NCBI GenBank assembly: GCA_017450645.1
Contig: JAFSTE010000003.1
Span: 1 to 64,000 of the forward strand
Reading direction: 5' to 3'
Length of the DNA: 64,000 bases
Source: Eubacterium sp.
GTDB taxonomy: Bacteria; Bacillota; Clostridia; Oscillospirales; Acutalibacteraceae
In this document: piece by piece, positions 62,765 through 64,000 of the stretch
How positions within the stretch are numbered: the first letter of the stretch is position 1
How the letters are laid out: every line of letters begins with the position of its first letter
Notes under the pieces: generated by a model
Seen by the model: only the letters and a program-made list of their open reading frames with translations
What the model was told of the DNA's origin: nothing
Databases searched by the model: none
Program-made: the position numbers and the translations under genes

Positions 62765-63433
62765 TTATTCTGCTGATTCTTCAGCCTTTGCTTCCTCTGC
62801 GGGAGCCTCTTCTGCTGCGGGAGCTTCTTCAGCTGCAGGAGCCTCAGCCTCTGCCGGTGCTTCCTCAGCCTTTGCCTCTTCTGCTGCAGGTGCCTCCTCT
62901 GCGGGAGCTTCTGCCTTCTCCTCAGGTTCACAAGCTTCAACGCCGCCCTTATCTACGATAGCCTGAACGCCACGCGCAAATGCTGCGATAGGTGCATTGA
63001 ATACGCTGCAAACTGTTGCGAGAAGAACTTCTCTTGAAGGTAACTTAGCAAGAGATACAATCTTTGCGTTGTCGATAATTTCGCCGTCAAGATAACCTGT
63101 CTTGATAGTGAAATTGTCGTGACCTTCTGCGTACTTGTTGAGGATACGAGCTGCTGCTACGTAATCGTCAACACTTGTTGCAACTGCGGTTGTGCCTTCT
63201 ACAACAGAGTTATCGATTGTAAGACCTGCGTCCTCAGCCGCACGGGCAAGGATAGAGTTCTTAACTACTGTGTATACAACATTAGCCTCACGAAGCTCTC
63301 TTCTGAGCTTGGTGTCGTCCTCAACATTGATACCCTTGTAGTCAACGATAACGCCTGCGCAAGAATCTTTAAGTCTCTGAGAAAGCTCTGCAACCTGCTG
63401 CTTTTTCTTTTCAAGAACTACTGTACTTGGCAT
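62765..63433 (-). CDS. rplJ: 50S ribosomal protein L10 with long Ala/Glu tail
   Basis: A 222-residue L10. Residues ~1-165 are the normal protein (VAELSQRLKDSCAGVIVDYKG, LRRELREANVVYTVVKNSI), anchoring the L7/L12 stalk. Residues ~168-222 are a low-complexity acidic extension built from PAEEAPAAEEAKAEE-type units, ~50 residues longer than the common length. GGAGG lies upstream. Autoregulation by L10 on the leader is expected from the known family. Confidence 0.96.
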   Translation of the reverse strand: MPSTVVLEKKKQQVAELSQRLKDSCAGVIVDYKGINVEDDTKLRRELREANVVYTVVKNSILARAAEDAGLTIDNSVVEGTTAVATSVDDYVAAARILNKYAEGHDNFTIKTGYLDGEIIDNAKIVSLAKLPSREVLLATVCSVFNAPIAAFARGVQAIVDKGGVEACEPEEKAEAPAEEAPAAEEAKAEEAPAEAEAPAAEEAPAAEEAPAEEAKAEESAE

Positions 63434-63505
63434 TTACTTTACCTCCATAATTATTTGCCAAAGCAAGCTTTGGACTTTGGAGCTATTCATCCATACATAT
63501 AGAAA

Positions 63506-63534
63506 ATGCATTCCCAAAGAGTATGGGAATGCAT
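63506..63534 (-). terminator. Attenuator hairpin in the rplJ leader
   Basis: GCATTCCCA (63508-63516) pairs with TGGGAATGC (63524-63532), with ATTTTCT after it on the minus strand. It lies between the L10-binding region and rplJ, where L10 binding could favour termination. Confidence 0.65.
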
Positions 63535-63540
63535 AACATT

Positions 63541-63635
63541 ACAAATTAAGCTTGGTAATGCTCATTCCTCGGCAGGCGATGGGAGCTATCGCACCCCTGC
63601 TTACATCCAAAAGGATACCTGCTGTCTTTGGTTGA
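63541..63635 (-). promoter_or_regulatory. Ribosomal protein L10 leader
   Basis: On the minus strand the conserved phrases AACCAAAGACAGCAGGTA and CCTGCCGAGG flank a variable stem (GGTGCGATAGCTCCCATCGCC). These are marks of the L10 leader RNA, bound by L10(L12)4 to repress its own operon. Confidence 0.85.
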
Positions 63636-63647
63636 ACAGCGAAAACT

Positions 63648-63676
63648 ATTATAATGTATATAATATTATTTGTCAA
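63648..63676 (-). promoter_or_regulatory. Consensus promoter of rplJ-rplL
   Basis: TTGACA (63671-63676) and TATAAT (63648-63653) on the minus strand, 17-base spacer, just upstream of the L10 leader. Confidence 0.85.
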
Positions 63677-63789
63677 GTGTTTTTATTTGATATTTGCAGA
63701 TTGATTTTTTACAGTTTTTTAAATTTTTAAATATTTTTAAAGCTTAGTTCACAATTCTATTATATTATAAGCAAAAGGGAGTGTGATTT

Positions 63790-64000
63790 ATGAAACGAAT
63801 AATGTCGTTGCTGCTGTCGCTGCTAACGCTGCTAAGCGTTTTATCAGGCTATAGCATTAATGCTTTTGCGCTTGATAAAAAAGGTCTTGCGGGCGAAAAC
63901 TCAGTCTATACCTTTAATTCTGCTACCGGCGTGCTGACTATCAGCGGCAGGGGTGAAGTGTTTGATTTTGATTGGGCTGAGGATGACGGGCTGTGGGACG
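63790..64000 (+). CDS. Secreted protein, LRR/BspA-like start (partial, runs off the window)
   Basis: The first 70 codons of an ORF still open at the window edge. Signal peptide at ~1-27 (MKRIMSLLLSLLTLLSVLSG, cleavage near INAFA). Afterwards VYTFNSATGVLTISGRGEV matches the opening repeat of BspA-type leucine-rich-repeat surface proteins, similar in style to the LRR part of the GH26 protein at 26.4-28.8 kb. ATG follows AGGGAG. The function of the rest cannot be seen. Confidence 0.75.
   Translation, partial: MKRIMSLLLSLLTLLSVLSGYSINAFALDKKGLAGENSVYTFNSATGVLTISGRGEVFDFDWAEDDGLWD

Overview
This window most likely comes from a gut-type member of the Clostridia (Oscillospirales/Ruminococcaceae-like). 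Supporting signs are the clostridial housekeeping order ylxM-ffh-rpsP-khpA-rimM-trmD, greA-lysS and rplJ-rplL behind an L10 leader; the DapL branch of lysine synthesis; an ANTAR regulator beside glutamine synthetase; an orphan TIGR03905-type TSCPD protein; and many glycoside hydrolases. There are no rRNAs, tRNAs, CRISPR arrays, phage modules or transposases. Family names are judged by eye from the sequence; no database search was run.

Layout. 0-5 kb: cytoplasmic GH20 hexosaminidase with an ABC exporter, then acetolactate decarboxylase and a small membrane protein. 4.8-12.4 kb: a nitrogen block with pyrG-dapL-asnA, gdhA, divergent glnA and an ANTAR RNA-binding regulator; gdhA, glnA and pyrG have hairpin leaders with a shared start. 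12.5-14.1 kb: XRE/zinc-ribbon regulator and a HAD phosphatase. 14.2-20.4 kb: a rhamnoside operon (esterase, rhamnulokinase with an in-frame TGA, GH2, GH78). 20.4-24.4 kb: a MacA/MacB-type export system. 24.4-32.2 kb: GH31, a secreted LRR-dockerin-GH26 mannanase, GH36 and GH29. 32.2-36.1 kb: AzlCD, an SNF transporter, an unknown anchored protein and an NMN adenylyltransferase-like enzyme. 36.2-48.5 kb: housekeeping genes (SRP, S16, tRNA/rRNA maturation, HPr, UvrC, RsmD, CoaD, GreA, LysRS, IlvD). 48.5-51.6 kb: an unexplained four-gene envelope cluster. 51.7-54.3 kb: yebC, pyridoxamine kinase, a strong candidate small RNA on the minus strand and a sigma-like gene pair. 54.4-58.8 kb: inositol genes iolG, iolD, iolE separated by palindromic repeats. 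58.8-64 kb: zinc-ribbon signal peptidase I, a GH-like protein, a frameshifted IVP-type protein, a TSCPD protein, rplL, rplJ, and the start of a secreted protein cut by the window edge.

How it fits together. Most glycosidases lack signal peptides, so they should act on imported oligosaccharides; only the GH26 protein is clearly secreted. The nitrogen block links ammonia capture (GdhA, GlnA, AsnA) with glutamine-consuming PyrG, and an RNA-level regulator sits beside it. Intergenic DNA carries two repeat systems: a palindromic MITE-like element of about 180 bp (three full copies, one with a nested 113-bp insertion, plus two end fragments) and six arrays of diverged 7-bp tandem repeats.

The best candidates for something undescribed are the ~100-nt RNA at 53370-53473, the envelope cluster containing an apparently inactive sortase-fold protein, the N-terminally extended (DUF1508-like) LysRS, and the shared leader hairpins of the nitrogen genes.
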